DNA of 64,000 bases from Dastarcus helophoroides (GCA_028583605.1 CM053333.1:14364638-14428637); one strand, 5' to 3'. Shown: positions 23,106-36,700, counted from the stretch's first letter. Numbers and translations: made by a program. The notes: generated by a model not told the origin, from the letters alone.

Positions 23106-24010
23106 AAATTCTTATAATTTCTACTTAATCTCGATTTTTAGAAGTTATAAATTTGTAAATAAAAGGTCGAATTTTCGATTTTTTTTTCAAAGTTCTGACC
23201 TTTTTAACAAGAAAATTTGTATGTTTTTAAGTTCAAGTTTTTCTTGAAATTTCGGTACTGAACTTGCGTATTTAAACTCGTATTTCATTGTTGTAATCCT
23301 TTAGTTTCTCCCTAGATTTCAATGTTTTTTCAAAACACGTTTGAAATTTCTGTAATCAGAAATTGGAGATTTAAATTATTAAATAAATAATGAAAATAAA
23401 TAAATAAAACAATGAATATTAAAGTTGAAATTTCGACAAAAGAATTGAAATTTTCGAATTTTAAAGTTTTCAAATAATTTTGGTCTTTTCCTCGAATTCT
23501 TCACTTATATATTAAAATTGTTTTTCCCGAAATTTCCCGAAGTTTCATAAGAAATATCTTGTTTAAAAATCGAAACTTCAACAAAAGTTGGAATATCTCA
23601 GTTTAATGTAGAGATTTCGAGATTAAAAATGAAAACTCTAGAAGAAACTTGAAATTTTCAGAATTTTTTTTGTATAAATTACATATTTTTCAAACTATTC
23701 TAGGCTTTTTTTTTAGAAATGTTGGCTCTTATTTTAATATTTCGTTATTGAATCCAAAGTTTCCATTTTTTTCCTGAAAATTTTGCCCTTTTTCTCTTTA
23801 TTTTATATTTCGTTATTAAATCCAAAGTTTCCATTTTTTTTCTGAACATTTCGACTTTTTTCTCCAAATTTTGTGTTAGAACGAAGTTTTTGTAATTTTT
23901 CCAACAATTGAAGTTTTTTCTCAAAATCGCCGGTTTAGATTGAAATTTCGACAATATTTTTCTTAAAATTTCGATCTTTATTATCGAAATTTTAAGGTAA
24001 ATGTCAAATC
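23106..24010. repeat. Degenerate AT-rich repeat block with a 69-bp tandem duplication
   Basis: The common T-rich repeat. At about 23740-23860 a segment of roughly 69 bp containing TTCGTTATT and AATCCAAAGTTTCCATTTTT is duplicated in tandem, showing recent local expansion. Confidence 0.65.
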
Positions 24011-25320
24011 CATTTCATACACATTAAATTTTTCTCTTTTTTTCAAACTCTGAGTGACATTTAGATCGCAGCAGGTTTTGTAACTGTGAAATATAATTAA
24101 AATATTGGGATACCAAGATCAGCTTGGAGTGAATTGCGTTTGAAAGTTTAGTGGCTTCGTTCGGACTATCCTTACGATTTGATATTAGTTGTGCCACCCC
24201 ATGTTGTTCCACTTGGCGGGTGCCACAACTATAAAGGGCTTGCACACCTGGCAGCTACCCTCTTTAGACAAACGGGGCTCACATATCATCCCAGTTATCT
24301 GAAAAATCATCTGTACGTACTTATTACAAGTTTTACTGTCTTGTACGTAACTTTTATCAGCAAAAGACGAATTAGTTCACAGCATTCTATTAATGAAGTC
24401 ACTCATTAACACAGCTTTTGCTGTTTACAGCTATCGCGGCAGGGGGAAGTTCAATTACCTACCTCAAACAGCTGCATCCCCTGCTTTGTTCTCGCATAAC
24501 AAAAAGGAATTATACAATACGATTCTGTTTTTTAACGTTCTGAGTTTCATCAACCACTGTTTACGAATTTAGGAATGTTGATTTTAAAATTTAGTATGGG
24601 CAGTTGCTTGAACCCTACGCCAACACGATATTTGCATTCAAAAGTTTGACAGCGTAAAAGTTTTGTATAGTTTATAACTCTTTAGTGAGACTTTAAACTA
24701 TGCTTTAACTGATATCAATTTGCATGCCTTGTTCTCTAAACTTACATTAATTTGTCTTTTTTTTTCGTAACTTAACCTAAAATATCTTCGAAAATCTTAA
24801 AATATTGTGACCATCCGTACTCTTTTTAAGAGAACTGTCCTCTATCACACGTTTCTTGCTCCTTTTTTCTCTAGAAATGTAAAGATATTATCTTTTTTTC
24901 GTTTTGCTGTATATTTTGCTGAATCATAAAAAATTTTTAGTTCCATCACCGTACAACGCGACGTACTGACCGATGCAAGTAAATTAACATTGTAACGAAA
25001 TTGACAAATTAAATAGAAATGTATTAAAAATGTTTATGTAATAACTTACCAGTTGTAATTACAATATTATATTCAACACAAAGACTCAACACAATATTTA
25101 CTAAATTATGTTATAAACTTTGTATGTATATTTTTGGATTAATGTTGCCACGTGATCAAATTAAAAGTTTTATACCAACTTAAAAAAAATGAACCAAATA
25201 GTCCTAAAATGTGCCAAATGAAAATCGCTAATATTTTTTGGGCGAAACGTTTAAAATATAAAACATTAGTTGTTTGTTTTTTGCAATTTAAGCATGAATT
25301 TGTGACTGTTTTCATAAAAC
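24011..25320. other. Gene-free stretch, partly GC-richer
   Basis: 24120-24480 is less AT-rich and has a 76-residue open frame, but no motif, and the frames on both strands are similar in length. It could be promoter or element sequence. Nothing firm. Confidence 0.35.
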
Positions 25321-25864
25321 TCTAATTTGAAGATCAAATTTTCGACATTAAACATCCAATTTAAAAAGGTAAAAGGAACTCACAGCAAACTCAATAATTT
25401 GACTTTTATACCAAAAATTAGAATTTTCAGCCTAAATTTATTATCGACATTTCTCAAAATTTTGAGTTTTATAATAAGATTTCTTCTAAAATTTCAAATT
25501 CTCGCAGTTAACCTCAAAATTGCGAAAAGTAAGCATTGGCGTGGTTAGGTATTACCTTGTAGGTAACCAAGGGCTTCAGTGCAGAAGAAAATTTGGGACA
25601 AGATCTAAACTAGTTCGATTTTATCAAATAAAAAATAATAAAGCCATATAACTTAAAGACGCAAAGCTGCTTAAAAAAATCATAGATTCAGCTAAAAATC
25701 TGAATATTTTGAATGAAAAAGTTCAAAATTTCGATTGACCACCTTCTAGATTTACGCTTTTAGAGTGAAAACCTATGAAATTACAAAAATTTTACTGGAA
25801 AACTTTTATATTTCTACAACAAAAAACATAAAAAATTGACTGAAAAATGTTATCAGGAACTGAC
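25321..25864. repeat. Degenerate AT-rich repeat block
   Basis: Mixed-orientation common repeat with a short GC-richer part near 25535-25580. Confidence 0.55.
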
Positions 25865-25939
25865 AGCTTTTTACCAAAAATTGAAATATAAAACTTGTCC
25901 CCTGAAACCAAGAAAGATTGAAAAACACAACAAAGGTTG

Positions 25940-25980
25940 CTCTAACGCGTTTTGACAGCCAAGCTATCATCTTTAGAGAG
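25940..25980 (-). ncRNA. Hammerhead-like ribozyme module (copy D, left)
   Basis: Minus strand: CTCT, CTAAAGA, T, GATAGC/TTG/GCTGTC, then AAAAC where GAAAC is expected. Two core changes make it probably inactive. Confidence 0.4.
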
Positions 25981-26010
25981 ATACTCAGTATCTCAGTATT
26001 TAAGTATCTC

Positions 26011-26051
26011 TTCTCTGAAGATGATAGCTTGGCGGTCGAAACGCGTTAGAG
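26011..26051 (+). ncRNA. Hammerhead-like ribozyme module (copy D, right)
   Basis: TTCT, CTGAAGA, T, GATAGC/TTG/GCGGTC (one mismatch), GAAAC, GCGTT, AGAG. The core boxes are intact and stem II is weakened. Confidence 0.45.
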
Positions 26052-26167
26052 CAACCTTTGTTGTGTTTTTTTAATCTTTCTTGGTTTCAGGGGACAAGTT
26101 TTGTATTTCAATTTATGAAGATAACCAAGGAACAATCCGTTCCACCAAAAAAAAAAGCTTTTTACCA

Positions 26168-28440
26168 GTAATTCCGTAAATAAAATTCACGGAACATATT
26201 AAGCTTGAAATTTATAAAAAAATCGAATTCTCAAGTTTGATTTCAAGGTTACTGCATAATTTTACAAAAGAATACTTAAAAATCTCGACAATTTTTATAA
26301 AACAAATAGATTTCGAGTACCAACATTTCAATTTAAATTCATAATTGGAAGAAGTCGATTGGGTTTAAGTCGAAACTTTCAAGAAACAAGGCAGTATTTC
26401 TAGGAAATGTCTATATTTTCAGTTTCTAAGTCGACAGTAAAAACACACCTGTAAAAATATATATTTGCTAGATCGTAAAAATTTCGAAAAACAACCTAAA
26501 GATTTATACAAAAAAAGCTTTAACTGTAGGATAATCTTCGAATTAATATCGTAATTTTGAGTTTTAAATCGAAATTTTTCTGGAAATTTTAATGTTAAAC
26601 TCAATATTTTGAGATCGATTAAAAATTTGGTTAAAAACTAAAAATTTAAATTACATTTTTTTATAATTTCTTTCAAATTTTGATCATCCACTTAATCTTG
26701 AAATCGATTTAAAAAATTCTCGTATTTCCCAGTTTACAAACAAGCTAAATTAAAAATGTTAACGTAAATTGGCAAATTTTAAGAAAAATTCGAAATAAAT
26801 AAAAATAAATTTACGAAATTTCGAAGAAAATTAGAAAATTATAAAAGAAATTTCACAATTGTATTTGCTTGTCTACCAACTTTAAGCTTAAGCTCGAAAT
26901 TTGGACAAAAATTTGACATTTTTGTTGACTGAAATTTTGGAGAAAGTTGTTTCGAGATGAAAGTCGAACTTTTGTAAAAATTTTTCCTAGCTTTACAGTC
27001 TGTCTGTATCTTTAGATTTTTTTAAATTTGATTTTCTGTAGGCATTCTGAATTTTTTTCTCAAATAATAAATAAATACTTAAAAATACTGAATTTACATT
27101 CACAATTTTAAGAAGAAAATCACAGCTTTAAATAAATAATCACTATTTATGGAAAGAATGATAAGTTCAAATTTCCTACTATAGTTTCGAAATGTTCTTT
27201 TTAAATTAAGTATTTCACGTTTTTCTCCAAATTTCGTGAGATTTTGTTAATGAATATCGTTTTGCTTTTTGAATTAGAGCTTTTTTTAAGAAGATATTAA
27301 AATAAATAAAACAAATCCAAGTCTTAACACAAAATTTCGAATAAAACTAGAAATTTATAGGAGATCTATTTTCGTATTTAAAAATTTTGAGTTCTCGGGT
27401 AAAATTAAAAAAAAAAACTCAGATAAAGATCTAAAATTGCAATTTACGGAAAAATCAAAATTTTTAGATGCAAATCGAAATATTGATAACTATTTTCAAT
27501 AACTTTAACCCTTCCTTTGAGTTGACATTTAGACTTGTTTTAAATTTTGTTTTTTATCTCTAAGTTTAGACTTTACTTTTTTTCTTCAAATTTTAATTAA
27601 AAAATAAATAAATAAACGTGCTAAATTTTGGAACTTTAAATTTAAGTATTTCATATTTTTCTAAAAATTTCATGTACTTCTGTTCCGGTTTTCGTCCTAT
27701 TTCTGGAAACTAGTCTTTTCCGAGAAAAAATCCAAATTTATAAATACAACTGTAAGCCTGAATATAAAATTTTGAAAAAACTAGTAAATAAAAATAAATT
27801 CCCCAAAATTTTCGTATTTAAAAATTTTATGTTTAAACCTGGACTTCTGGAAAAAATTGGAATATTCGATTTTTTAGACTGAAACTTGAGTTTTTGTTAA
27901 ATGTAAAGTTTCCTAAATGTTTAAAGTCAATATTAACATTTTTTGAATAATTTTAAACTTTCACTCAAAATTTAGAGCTTTTTAATTTCGGAATACGAAA
28001 TTGGTCCTTTGGGAGAAAATACTTAAACAAATTCAACTCTAAACATGAAATTGGAGAAATACTAGAACTTTTTATAGGAAATTTATTTTTGTGCATAAAA
28101 ATCTCGAATAATAATTCAAAATTTTTACAGTAGAAATATTTCGAATTAAACTTGAGATTTTTTTTCTAAAAAAAGTTGAATTCTTTCATAAAATTATTTC
28201 GACCTTTATTAAAATTTACACATTTTGGAAGATTAAACCATATGCACTATAATTATACTATACTTTGAAATGTTTTTGGACAAATAAGAAAATATCGGTA
28301 AATTTACAAGCCTTATTTCCAGTCATTTACCCGCTCTTAGCCGATTGGCAGTTAACTTGATACCAATAAGTCAAGTTAATTGAAGGACATTAAAACTCGT
28401 TCGTGGCGACTGAGATTTTAGATCGTCACTGTAACTATTG
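26168..28440. repeat. Degenerate AT-rich repeat block
   Basis: Continuous common repeat in mixed orientation with AATAAATAAATA-type tracts (27060, 27600). No gene recognised. Confidence 0.6.
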
Positions 28441-28449
28441 TCTTTTCCT

Positions 28450-30155
28450 CAAGACGACACACTTCTAGAGAAAGTATTGGTTCTAACGTTTATGTTCTGA
28501 AATTTTACTGCAGGAAGCCCGGAACACCATTGAAAATTGGTGTTCAAAATAAGGGTTAAGTGTAAACCCAAATAAAACAATAATAATTCCTTTCACAAAG
28601 AGAAGGAAGCTATAAATCTAACAACTCCTACTATGAATGGAGTTCAACTTAACTTCTCAAGTGGGACTAAATCTCTAGGAATAGTCCTAGACCAAAAACT
28701 CACCTGGAATCCTCATTTGACTCGAATAATCAAGCGAGCCACGACAGCGTTCTTAGCGTGTCGCAGATTATTTAGCAAAACCTGGGGCCTGAAACCGAAA
28801 ATGATCTACTGGTCATATGGGATGATAATTACACTTCTGATCACATACGCTTCTTTGGTATGGTGGCCAAAAATAACGAAAAAGACAGCACAAAACCAAC
28901 TCAACATAGTTAAAAGGTAAGCATGTTTGGGTATAACAGACGAAATGAACACCTGCCCAACAGCAGCAATTGAGGTAATGCTAGGTCTAACTCCTCTCCG
29001 CCTTTTAATGAAGAGGGGGGTGATCAAAGGACCCTCAAGATTAATGCAATTAAAACAATTTAAAGAAGGAGACTTCGCCGGTCACATGGGAATCCTCAAG
29101 GAATGTTGCCCTGTGATTTTAGCAAAATCGGATTATTATATGCAACCCAGGTACGAATTTGATCATTTCTTTGAAGTGGACTTAAATAGCCACACTGACG
29201 CTCAATCAGTACCTGAAGAAAAACACAAATTATCCATCTGGTTTACAGATGGACCAAGGACAGCACATGGGACTGGAGTGGGAATTTATGGCCCTAACTA
29301 TAGGTTCTCTAAAGCTTTAGGAAAAAACCCAACTGTCTTTAAACTGAAATACATGCAGTAGACCTCTGCGCCTATGAGTGTCGTCGAAGAAACCTGAAAG
29401 GAACAAAGATCTTTATTAAATCTGACCCTCAAGCGGCTATAAAGGCTCTCAGCAGCTGCATTGTCAAATCCAAATTAGCTTGGGGCTGTCAACAAACTCT
29501 AAAGCAACTGGCTAAACACAACAGGATCTACCTTAAGTGGGTGCCAGGGCCCAAAGGAATACAAGGGAATGAAGCTACGGACAAACTCTCTAGAGAAGGA
29601 TCTGCATCGTCGTTTCTTGAACATGAACCGGCTTTTCGTTTTTCTTAAAGTCAAATCAACAATGAAGTCAAAAAATGGAAGACAAAGTCAAGAATTTCCC
29701 ACTGGAGATCATATCCAGGACTACGACAGGTGAAAAGATTCTTTATCTGGAACGCTTGAAAAGACAAAGGTTTACTTGCAACTCAGCAAATCCGAATTGA
29801 GAATACTAACCGGCCTTTTAACAGGACATTGCCCTATGAAGTACCACTTCAAGAAAGTGAGTCAGGCTCAAACAGACCTATGTCGCTTTTGCGCAGAATC
29901 TGCGGAGATTGCAGAACATGTGCTATGCAAGTGTGATGCGCTTGCACGCAAAATGCACGTCCAACTGGGATGGGCGACCTTAGGCCCCTCAGATGTGGAA
30001 AAACTCAATCCCAGGTCCATAATAAACTTTTACAAGAGTTTGAACCTGGGAACTATATAGATCAGGGTATGCACAAAAGGTCTCCTTAGGTCGAGGTGCG
30101 GGGTGGACGAAAAGAAACACAAAACTACCCATATATGTATAATCTAATCTAATGT
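28450..30155 (+). pseudogene. 5'-truncated I-like LINE (RT end, RNase H, CCHC tail)
   Basis: In successive, frame-shifted segments the plus strand shows the end of a reverse transcriptase (NTIENWCSK then GLSVNPNKT at about 28520-28580, then SLGIVLDQKLTWNPHLTRI at 28660), an RNase H domain (SIWFTDG then GTGVGIYGPN at about 29233-29300, with the NEATDKLSREGS end at 29569-29604), and a zinc-knuckle-like tail (CRFCAESAEIAEHVLCKC, 29881-29935). RNase H downstream of RT is typical of I/LOA-type LINEs. Stops and frameshifts (28919, 29359) show it is dead. The upstream RT catalytic half is absent. The 3' end runs into an AATCTAATCTAAT tail near 30150. Confidence 0.85.
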
Positions 30156-31700
30156 TCTGAAGTTGACAAACATTTTAATTAGTGGTTTACTGGCCAGAAG
30201 CTGAGGCCCTCGTAACTTGAGGATCCCGGTGAAAGCATCGCCTAGTCCTTCGATAGTTACGCCACTAAAAGTTGGTCAACAATTCGTCTTTAAACTCAAA
30301 ATTTCTACATTTTTTTCTTATTAATGACACTTCTCAGTTTTAAGCAAATCATTGAAATTTCGAAACTGAAGTTTTGAGAAGGAAGTTAAAATTGTGATTC
30401 CAAAGGCGAAATTATGGGCAACAAACAAAAAACTTTAAATCAATTTGTAATTTAGCAAAATTTAAAAATACTCGAAATTTCTGGACATTCTAGATAAACT
30501 TAAAATTTTTATAAGAGAGAAGGTGAAAAAAAATTTAAACTTGTAAATGTGAAATTTGAATTTAAAAATTTAAATATCAACTCAACGTTTCAACTTTAAC
30601 CACAAAATTTTGGAATAAAAAGTCAAAATTTTAAGAGTTTTTAAAATTTTCGAAAAATAGGAACTAGAAACAGAAATTTATAAAAATAGGTGAACTTTGA
30701 AACCGAAAGCTCGACATTTTTATTTTCAACAGGAAATTTTAAAATAAAAGATCGAAATTTCAAGTTTATAATAAAAAGTGTTTAATTAAAGTCTAATTAT
30801 TTGGGAAAAAGGTCAGATTTCGAGTTGAATGTCGTTAGATTAGAGTAGAAGAATCGAAATTACGAGTGAAGAGTAAAATGTTCAGTTGTAAAGTTAAAAT
30901 TTAATAAGGCAAGGTCGAAATTTTACGAAACGCAATAAATATTTTAGTTGTGAACTGGCAATTTAAATAAAATTACGAAATTTAAGAAAAAGCCATAAAA
31001 AAATCTTCCAAAATTTTGGAAGTTGGATAAATAAAACGAGAATCAAAATGTTGATCTAAGACAAAAAATTTTTCTATAAATAAAGTCTAACTTTTGAGTT
31101 TAAAGTTAAAATTTTAAAAAAGAAATATGCATATGTATTCAAGCCTCTAGGCAATGCCAGTCACAAGGCCCCTCTTTCCTTTAGGTCTCTAGGTAGGGGT
31201 AAGCAGAATTTAGGTCCTATACCGGCAAATTTGGAAACAAAATTCACCAAGGTATTCGACCATATCGGGGAATTTTGCAGTAGCCTTTTTTATAACAAAT
31301 AAACAGTAAGCAACCAGTACTGTTAAACAAAAGCAGGTTGGCTATACTATACACAATTAAAAAGTTTTAAGTAACTAAGAAGCTTGAGACCAAAGTCCAA
31401 AATTTACTCAAAATTTAGTTTAAAGGGTTCAAATTTTCATAAAAATTCAAATTGAGTCTGAAAAATTTCAAATTTAATTTGAAATTCGTTTTTAGGTTTC
31501 ATTAAAAAGCTTTAAAAAATGAAAATGTAAAGAAAAAGTTTGAATCTACAACTCGAGAAAAATTTTAAAATTATCATTTAAATTAAATTTTGATACGAAA
31601 TGTAGAAATTAATTTCAACATTTCGGAAAAAATACCAGACATTTTTTGATTAAGGTCGAAATTTTGAGAAACCGTGTTGACGTGTCACAATTTCCAAAAA
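30156..31700. repeat. Degenerate AT-rich repeat block with a unique island
   Basis: A-rich orientation of the common repeat. 31140-31280 is GC-richer (GGCCCCTCTTTCCTTTAGG) and unassigned. Confidence 0.5.
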
Positions 31701-31702
31701 AA

Positions 31703-31785
31703 GAGAGTATGGCGCAATGGGTAGGATGATTGCTTCTTGTGGGGTAATTCACAGGTTCAAACTCCGCTGCCGATCACGTATTTTC
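31703..31785 (+). repeat. tRNA-like sequence, probable SINE head
   Basis: TATGGCGCAATGGGTAGGAT fits a Pol III A box (TGGCNNAGTGG form), and ACAGGTTCAAACTCCG about 35 bases later fits a B box. The acceptor and T-stem pairing is not good enough for a functional tRNA, so a tRNA-derived SINE or decayed tRNA is more likely. Confidence 0.5.
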
Positions 31786-32760
31786 TAAATTCTATTACCC
31801 ATCTTACTTATAGCTATATAATACTGTTCACATTTAGAGCATGTTGGTAATGAGAAAGATGGTGATGCCATAAGTTTTCTCCCCTTTAAAAGTCGGTCAG
31901 CGCGCCTAAAGCACCGAAATTTCGAGTTTTATGTCGGCATTTAAAAAACTTAAAAACCAGATTTGCATCCAATTGCATTTTAAAAAGAAACTGCATGAAA
32001 AAAATAATTCGTAATTGATGTAAAAAAATTGTTAAAACTTCGTATTTATTGTTAAGGTATTTAATTTGATCTAGAAATTTAAATCCAAATATTCGATTTT
32101 TTTCTAAATTTTTAAATCTGAAATTTTGATTGAAGTATAAATATTATTAAAATTGTCGAAACTTTGAATTTGAAGTTAGCCAAAATTTTAAATTAAATCT
32201 TGAGTTTTAATTTTTTTAATAAGTAAATTTTTTTAGAAATCACAACTCTAATCATAAACTTTACAAAAGAATCTTGAAATTTTAAATTTAAGAGCTTGAA
32301 AATTGGTTTTAGCACTAAATTTGGTGGCAAACTTCAAGAAAAACCTTAAATTTATCCGAAAAACTATTAATTTTCGTTTTTTCACTAAAAATTTTGTTTC
32401 CAGGGGTTTAAAGTTTCTAGAACAATCCAAATTTCGGTACTGAAATCGAAATAAGACATTTTTTTTAAATCAAATTTTGTATTATTTAAAATTGCACACT
32501 TCAACTTAAAATTTAGACTTTTTCAAGAATGTTTAGTTTTTTCTCTTGAAATCTTGAAATTTAAACTTTCTTCTCTTAAAAATAATGAAAATTGCAGCTT
32601 AATATTCGGAATTAAAAAAGACAGTAATTGTTCGAAAAAAAACCTTTTTAAAACAAAAGCATTTATTTTTCTCAAGACCGGTAGTGAATTTGAAAAATAA
32701 TTAATTTTCGAAATTTAACATTTTTTGAAAGATGAAGTTACCAAAGAGCAAGAATTATAA
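31786..32760. repeat. Degenerate AT-rich repeat block
   Basis: Common repeat in mixed orientation. No gene. Confidence 0.5.
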
Positions 32761-33140
32761 ATATTGTAACAAAATGTAGTTAAAAAAATTTATATTAGTA
32801 ATTGGGTAGGGAACTTTCTGGAAACATTTGATAATGGGAAGCGGACGCGAGAATGAATCATACGGCAGATAAGGGCTCCAGACGTTTCCGCAAACGATAA
32901 TCTTATCTGAACGAAGATATGTTCTAGAAAACCGGAACAGTATAAATACGTGGTCGTCTTTCCCTCAGTTAGTCAGTCAATTGGTTAGTCAGTTAGTTAT
33001 TCCAATAGTCAGATAGTTAGATAGTCTGCCAGTTAAAGGAATCATAATCATAAGTGAATCATAATTAGAGTTCCGAAATAAGTTTGGAAATAAAGTGTTC
33101 ACGAAGCTTTAATTTTTGAACCGACAACACGCAACAATAT
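32761..33140 (+). mobile_element. Solo LTR of a Ty3/Gypsy-type element (372 bp)
   Basis: LTR 32765-33136 begins TGTAACAAAATG and ends CACGCAACA, flanked by ATAT (32761-32764, 33137-33140). It has a TATA box (AGTATAAATACG, 32939), a run of TTAGTCAG words after it, and AATAAAG at 33089. It is diverged from, but collinear with, the LTRs at 19141 and 56317. Confidence 0.88.
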
Positions 33141-35073
33141 TTTGTTAGGATCAACATTTTTGAAAACAAGTTTACAGCAAAGGTTTAAAGAGAAAACTCA
33201 TTCAGCAGCGTTTCAAGAAAAGTAAGAATTTCTAAAGAATTCGTAGATAAACAATAAAAATTTCGATTTTAAAGTTGATGTTAATAAAACTAAAATCAAA
33301 ACTATTTAATTCATAAATTTTAACTTATTAAGGGGAAACACATTTAGTGAAAAAAATATTTTAAGGGACAAACATTTTCATTAATTATTTGTTGAATTAA
33401 AATGATAAACAATCAATGATATATCAAACAAAAAATAAATTTTAAAATTTTTAATAATATGCATGTATTAAATTTTTTAATTTCGCAAAATAATTGACGT
33501 GTTGAATTTTGTTTTTCGAAGTAAATATACTTGTTTTAAAAATATAACATTTTGAATATATATTTCTTTTTTTATCCAAAATGTTGACTGAAATTAAATC
33601 TGGGTTGTTTAATCTTCAACATTATTTAAATTAATTCAGATATTTTTTATTTTGATATTATTTAATGTGAAGTTTGCTTACAAAATTTTGAATATGACCT
33701 TATCTATAATTCTTGCTCTGTGCTTAATGATTTAATTTACTTAATTTTTTTAAAATAGTTTTTAAGAAAAATCGCAATATTGGGAAAAATTCAAAAATTT
33801 AATTTTATTGTCTTTTTTCATAATGTAAACACGAAACTAAAATATTATCTTAAATATTTGTCAAACATTGACGGCCGTAAGATAAATTTCCAGTCCGATA
33901 CGGCAAGGGGAATCCAATTTTGTTTGGTATGTAGAGCCACAGATATTAAAATTTATCTTTTTTTCTATTTATGGACGAAAATTAAGATCTCGTTCAAGAG
34001 TGTGATTTATTTGGAAATGACTCTAATAAATTTATAGCTGGTTCTCCTGACAATTTCCTGGTTAGGTGATAGTTTTAATTATGTAGCTGGCGAGGGATAG
34101 AGGTGGTAAAATACAAAAGGCATTAAGTACGTAATTTAATAGCATCTACTTCCGTTAGCAATAGATCTACTGCAAAGTTGGCTTCAGACTGAATATCTAA
34201 CAGTAACTTAAATGTATTGGACGATTTTACACGAAATTCGATAAAAATGAACTGTGCAAGTTAAAAATACCTTTTTTATATCAAAAAGTAACATTAAGAG
34301 AATTAATGACATATTTCGATAAACGGAAGTAGAAATATAAATTATAATGTACTTCAATTGTTCAGAAATTTTATATCGCATTAATCTAAAGATAATTACT
34401 TAAAGTTGTCATTGATATAGTAATAGCTAATTTAAAATAAATAGTTGGTCAATTTAACTCAAAATATACTGCATATTCGAATGAAATTTTAAAAATATAT
34501 AACATATGTTGGACGCTTAAGGCGGCAGGAGTTTATTTTTTGTACTTTAAAGTCTTGCTAATGACATAGTATATTTTAAGAACAGTAAAATATGTTACTA
34601 TAGGACTCTTCAGTCAGTTACCTACGCCTGACACTCGGTTTGTTCATTTATTTTTATCCTTCTGCATAAGGTGTCAGACACTTAAAAATACGCTTAGCCC
34701 CACAGTTTTGGTTTAAATAAAAAGTGACTTTTGCACTGAATTTTAATTTCTTTAGCTTAATTTTATTTTATTCGTAGCATGCGCTTTTGTTTTGTTCTAA
34801 AAATAGAGGTCGCTGGGTTTTTATACAAAAGAACTTCGGCCATTAAAAGATGATCTTGTGCCAAATTAGTTTTAGAATCTGATGTGCGACATTAACGTTA
34901 GTTGAGATAAGGAAAATATGTTTCGCAACACGCGCCAAAGGTTGTTTTTAATTCAACCAACGCAAAGTAATACAGAATTATTGCGGGGGTTATTCGTTGC
35001 TTGAAAAATTTTCACATTATTTTTCCTTTTCATGTATCTTTAAATCAGGCTTTAAAAATATAAATATTTCCTG
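33141..35073. other. Gene-free AT-rich stretch
   Basis: No element ends or exons that I can support. A short ATG-led frame at 34918 has no downstream splice partner. Confidence 0.4.
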
Positions 35074-35316
35074 GTGAAATTTCATCGTCTGTACGCAAGG
35101 TTATTTGCTTTGGAGGAATTGATAGAAACTTACAAAGAAGCTTTAGCGGCTAGAACGACATTTGAATGCTATTTTGGGAAGGCCGCAAATATTCCAATAC
35201 AGACAGAGAAGTTTACAGACACATTTCAATTGAATTTTAGCCAATATACAATGCACTATCTAATACTTATTTTGCTTTTCGCATTAGGTTTCGTTTGTTT
35301 TTTTCTAAGATTATGA
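35074..35316 (+). CDS. Unrecognised open frame ending in a hydrophobic segment (uncertain gene)
   Basis: About 80 codons with protein-like composition (ARLFALEELIETYKEALAA, then a hydrophobic stretch LILILLFALGFVCFF) and a stop. There is no ATG at its start (the first in-frame start-like codon is GTG), a stop lies just upstream, and no good acceptor AG was found, so it may be a terminal exon fragment, a pseudogene or chance. A C-terminal membrane anchor would be the only inferred feature. Confidence 0.2.
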   Translation: MKFHRLYARLFALEELIETYKEALAARTTFECYFGKAANIPIQTEKFTDTFQLNFSQYTMHYLILILLFALGFVCFFLRL

Positions 35317-36700
35317 AATCGAGGTGTCGATGAATATATTGCTTCATATCTAATCATTCTGCGTGTAAATTAAGGATACGCTACTGAAATATTTATGTCC
35401 TCGTTGCTTTCAGCACCTCACACTCAAGTGCAATAACCCTTCCGTTTTTAGTTATAAAGCGCAACGTTGATTTTGTTTCATGCCAGAATTTTATATTTAC
35501 GGATTATGAAGTTTTTTTTTGTTATACGACTCAAAATATGGTAAAAAAATATATGAAAACTTTAAAATATCGAAAATTTCCTCATAATGACCAGAAAAAT
35601 CTTAGGAAACTACTTCTTGATTGTTCCCATTTTTTATGCAATCAAATTAAAATATAATTATATGAATAAAATATTTTATTATTTACATAATTTTTCGTTA
35701 ATATTTTCAAGGTCCCGTTTTAAAAAAATAGTCAAATTGTTGAAAACATAAATATTAACAAATAGTACGTAGTACGTATTCATGTTATTCCAATAGACTA
35801 GGGGACAAATTTATTGACTATGGGTTATTTTCAAAGAGGTAGAGCGAACATGAATTTAATAAGATTTTTGTTTACAAAATTCTGCGTTTAAAAACTAAAA
35901 TTGAAATTTTGAATTTTTCTCTTTAGGCCTCAATTAAAATATATACATATTGAGAAAAAAAATAATCGAAATTTCGATGTTAAACCGAAATTTTAGAAGA
36001 AAACGATAACAATTTCAAGTTTGAACCAAAAATTTATCGAAATTTGGAGAAAACTGTTGAAATTTATAGATACGAATAAAGTCGAAATTTTAGGAAAAAC
36101 ACTCGAATTTGAGAAAAATCCGAGAATTTTTGAGGAAACCCTGAACTCAGAACAAAAAATTCGTTTTAGTCGTAGTTTCGAAAAATATGTGCGATTTTCA
36201 TGGATACTTCAACATTCTTAAAAAAACTCGTATTTAAATAAATATCTAGCCAGCATTTTGTGTTTAAGGTCAAAATTATGGAAAAAAATGAAAAAGTTCA
36301 AGGTCACAGTGAAAAATTTGAGAAAAAAGTTTAAATTGTCAGAAAAAAAATTTATATAACGAGGCTTTATCGAAACTTTGAGTTTAAATTGGAAGTTTTA
36401 AAAAAACAGGAAAAATTTCAAGATAGAAATTTTGAGAAGAAATTCCTATTTGTTAAATAAAAACTTCTAGTTTAGAACTTAAAGTTAAAATATTAGAAGC
36501 AGTTTTCAAGCATAGTAGAATTTGAGAAAAAAAGTCGTATTTTTTAGAAAAAAAATTAGTCTATAATATGAGAAATCAATTTTTTCCATTATTTGCCAAA
36601 AAAGTCGGAATTTCCTACTTAAACTCGAGATTTAAGAACATTCGTGGAATGAACATTACTCGAAATTTTAAAGGAGAAACGATTTCAGAAGGTGAAAATT
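35317..36700. repeat. AT-rich stretch grading into A-rich degenerate repeat
   Basis: 35317-35880 has nothing recognisable. From about 35880 the A-rich form of the common repeat begins (GTCGAAATTT words). Confidence 0.5.

Larger units (their letters stand above)
25865..26167. mobile_element. Penelope-linked foldback element, copy D (complete, 12-bp duplication)
   Basis: Element 25877-26155 is flanked by the exact 12-bp repeat AGCTTTTTACCA at 25865-25876 and 26156-26167. The arms are inverted copies of the TTGTCCCCTGAAACCAAG sequence. The right side continues into GATAACCAAGGAACAATCCG, TTCCACC and an A-run. Two hammerhead-like modules face outwards from a short spacer. This is the clearest delimited copy. 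Confidence 0.9.

Noticed and set aside
31703..31785. Functional tRNA gene
   Set aside because: A- and B-box-like words are present, but acceptor and T-arm pairing fails and no clear anticodon loop can be drawn. Kept only as a SINE-like repeat.
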